A stretch of DNA of 6,065 bases from NCBI GenBank assembly GCA_030049565.1, contig JASIKQ010000246.1, positions 1 through 6,065 on the forward strand, written 5' to 3'. Position 1 is the first letter of the stretch. The number at the start of each line of letters is the position of its first letter. Source of the DNA: Candidatus Sulfotelmatobacter sp. GTDB lineage: Bacteria > Acidobacteriota > Terriglobia > Terriglobales > Acidobacteriaceae. The notes beneath the pieces are model-generated. The model made no database searches. It had not been told where the DNA came from and was given only the letters and a program-made list of their open reading frames with translations. Below, piece after piece: positions 5,609-6,065 of this stretch. The position numbers and the translations under genes were made by a program.

Positions 5609-5714
5609 ATGTATAGATTAACTCGATTTCACCCGGTTGCATCCGTTGGAGTTGCCGGTGATGGTGCAGTTGCAAGGGCGAAATTGCGGTTGAATGCGCT
5701 TCGACGACAAAACC

Positions 5715-6065
5715 TCAAGCTGCCCGCTTGCCCACCGACACCAGGCTGCCATAAAGTTCGAGATAGTCGTCGATCATGCGCTTACTGGTGAAGCGCTCGC
5801 GGGCCCGGGCATAGGCGCGATCGGCGTAGCCCTGCCGCAGCGGACGGTCAGAATCGAGCTGACGAAGAGTTTCCGCCAGGCTGCGAGCGTCGTTGGTGCG
5901 GAAGTAGAGCGCGGCGTTGCCCCACATTTCGCGGAAGGTCGGGATGTCGTTGGCCACGATGGCGCAGCGGGAAAACGCGGCATCCAAGGGCGCGATGCTG
6001 AGAGGTTCATAGCGGGGAGTAGCCGCATAGACCGCGGCGCGGCTGTAAAGCGCGCGCAATTGCGC
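5715..6065 (-). CDS. GT4-type (group 1) glycosyltransferase, C-terminal part; N-terminus beyond right edge
   Basis: The frame is open from the right edge to TGA at 5717-5715 and shows 116 residues. The visible part matches the end of the second Rossmann domain of GT-B glycosyltransferases of family GT4. A Y-A-A-T-P-R-Y-E-P segment leads into the sugar-nucleotide binding motif, followed by CAIVANDIPTFREMWG and ALYF. A C-terminal helical tail with ERFTSKRMIDDYLELY follows. In this family the enzyme transfers a sugar from a nucleotide donor to a glycan or lipid acceptor at the cytoplasmic face of the membrane. Here the usual E-x7-E motif reads E-x7-D (EPLSIAPLD). Donor and acceptor cannot be deduced. 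The 118-base gap to the zinc-ribbon gene on the same strand shows no obvious terminator. An internal TTG at 6059 could be mistaken for a start, but the open frame continues beyond the window. Confidence 0.88.
   Translation of the reverse strand, partial: AQLRALYSRAAVYAATPRYEPLSIAPLDAAFSRCAIVANDIPTFREMWGNAALYFRTNDARSLAETLRQLDSDRPLRQGYADRAYARARERFTSKRMIDDYLELYGSLVSVGKRAA

Noticed and set aside
5609..5615. TATACAT as a -10 element for the zinc-ribbon gene
   Set aside because: No acceptable -35 hexamer lies 16-18 bases upstream, and the transcript would begin within or next to the ribosome binding site.

Overview
The window looks like a chromosomal segment from a Gram-negative, moderately GC-rich bacterium. 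Acidobacteriota is the best guess, from the style of the genes: a beta-lactamase-fold/DUF1343 fusion, a zinc-ribbon/Sel1 membrane protein with a long low-complexity linker, and small exported proteins of unknown function. This assignment is inference, since no rRNA or other phylogenetic marker is present. I see no mobile element, CRISPR array, tRNA or rRNA.

Left part (1-3656) is a peptidoglycan-recycling locus. On the minus strand, running off the left edge, is a large exported protein: signal peptide, then a complete beta-lactamase-fold serine hydrolase domain, then the first ~45 residues of a NamZ (DUF1343) exo-N-acetylmuramidase domain. Diverging from it across a 147-bp gap is a two-gene plus-strand operon. 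Its first gene is a second beta-lactamase-fold hydrolase, clearly paralogous to the first domain but with no signal peptide. One base after its stop codon comes murQ, the N-acetylmuramic acid 6-phosphate etherase. NamZ, a beta-lactamase-fold amidase (AmiE/YbbE) and MurQ are also neighbours in the muropeptide-rescue cluster of Bacillus subtilis. I infer that the exported fusion releases MurNAc or MurNAc-peptides outside the cytoplasm, the cytosolic hydrolase may trim MurNAc-linked substrates, and MurQ turns MurNAc-6-phosphate into GlcNAc-6-phosphate plus lactate. A transporter, a MurNAc kinase or PTS, and NagZ are not in the window.

Middle part (3657-4270) holds a 204-bp spacer with three consecutive potential RNA hairpins. 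It leads into a small secreted protein of unknown function with a good ribosome binding site. A strong rho-independent terminator follows, lying between convergent genes.

Right part (4271-6065) is on the minus strand. It contains a zinc-ribbon / single-membrane-segment / disordered-linker / Sel1-repeat protein. Upstream of it is the C-terminal end of a GT4-type glycosyltransferase that runs off the right edge. These two have no obvious functional tie to the recycling locus.
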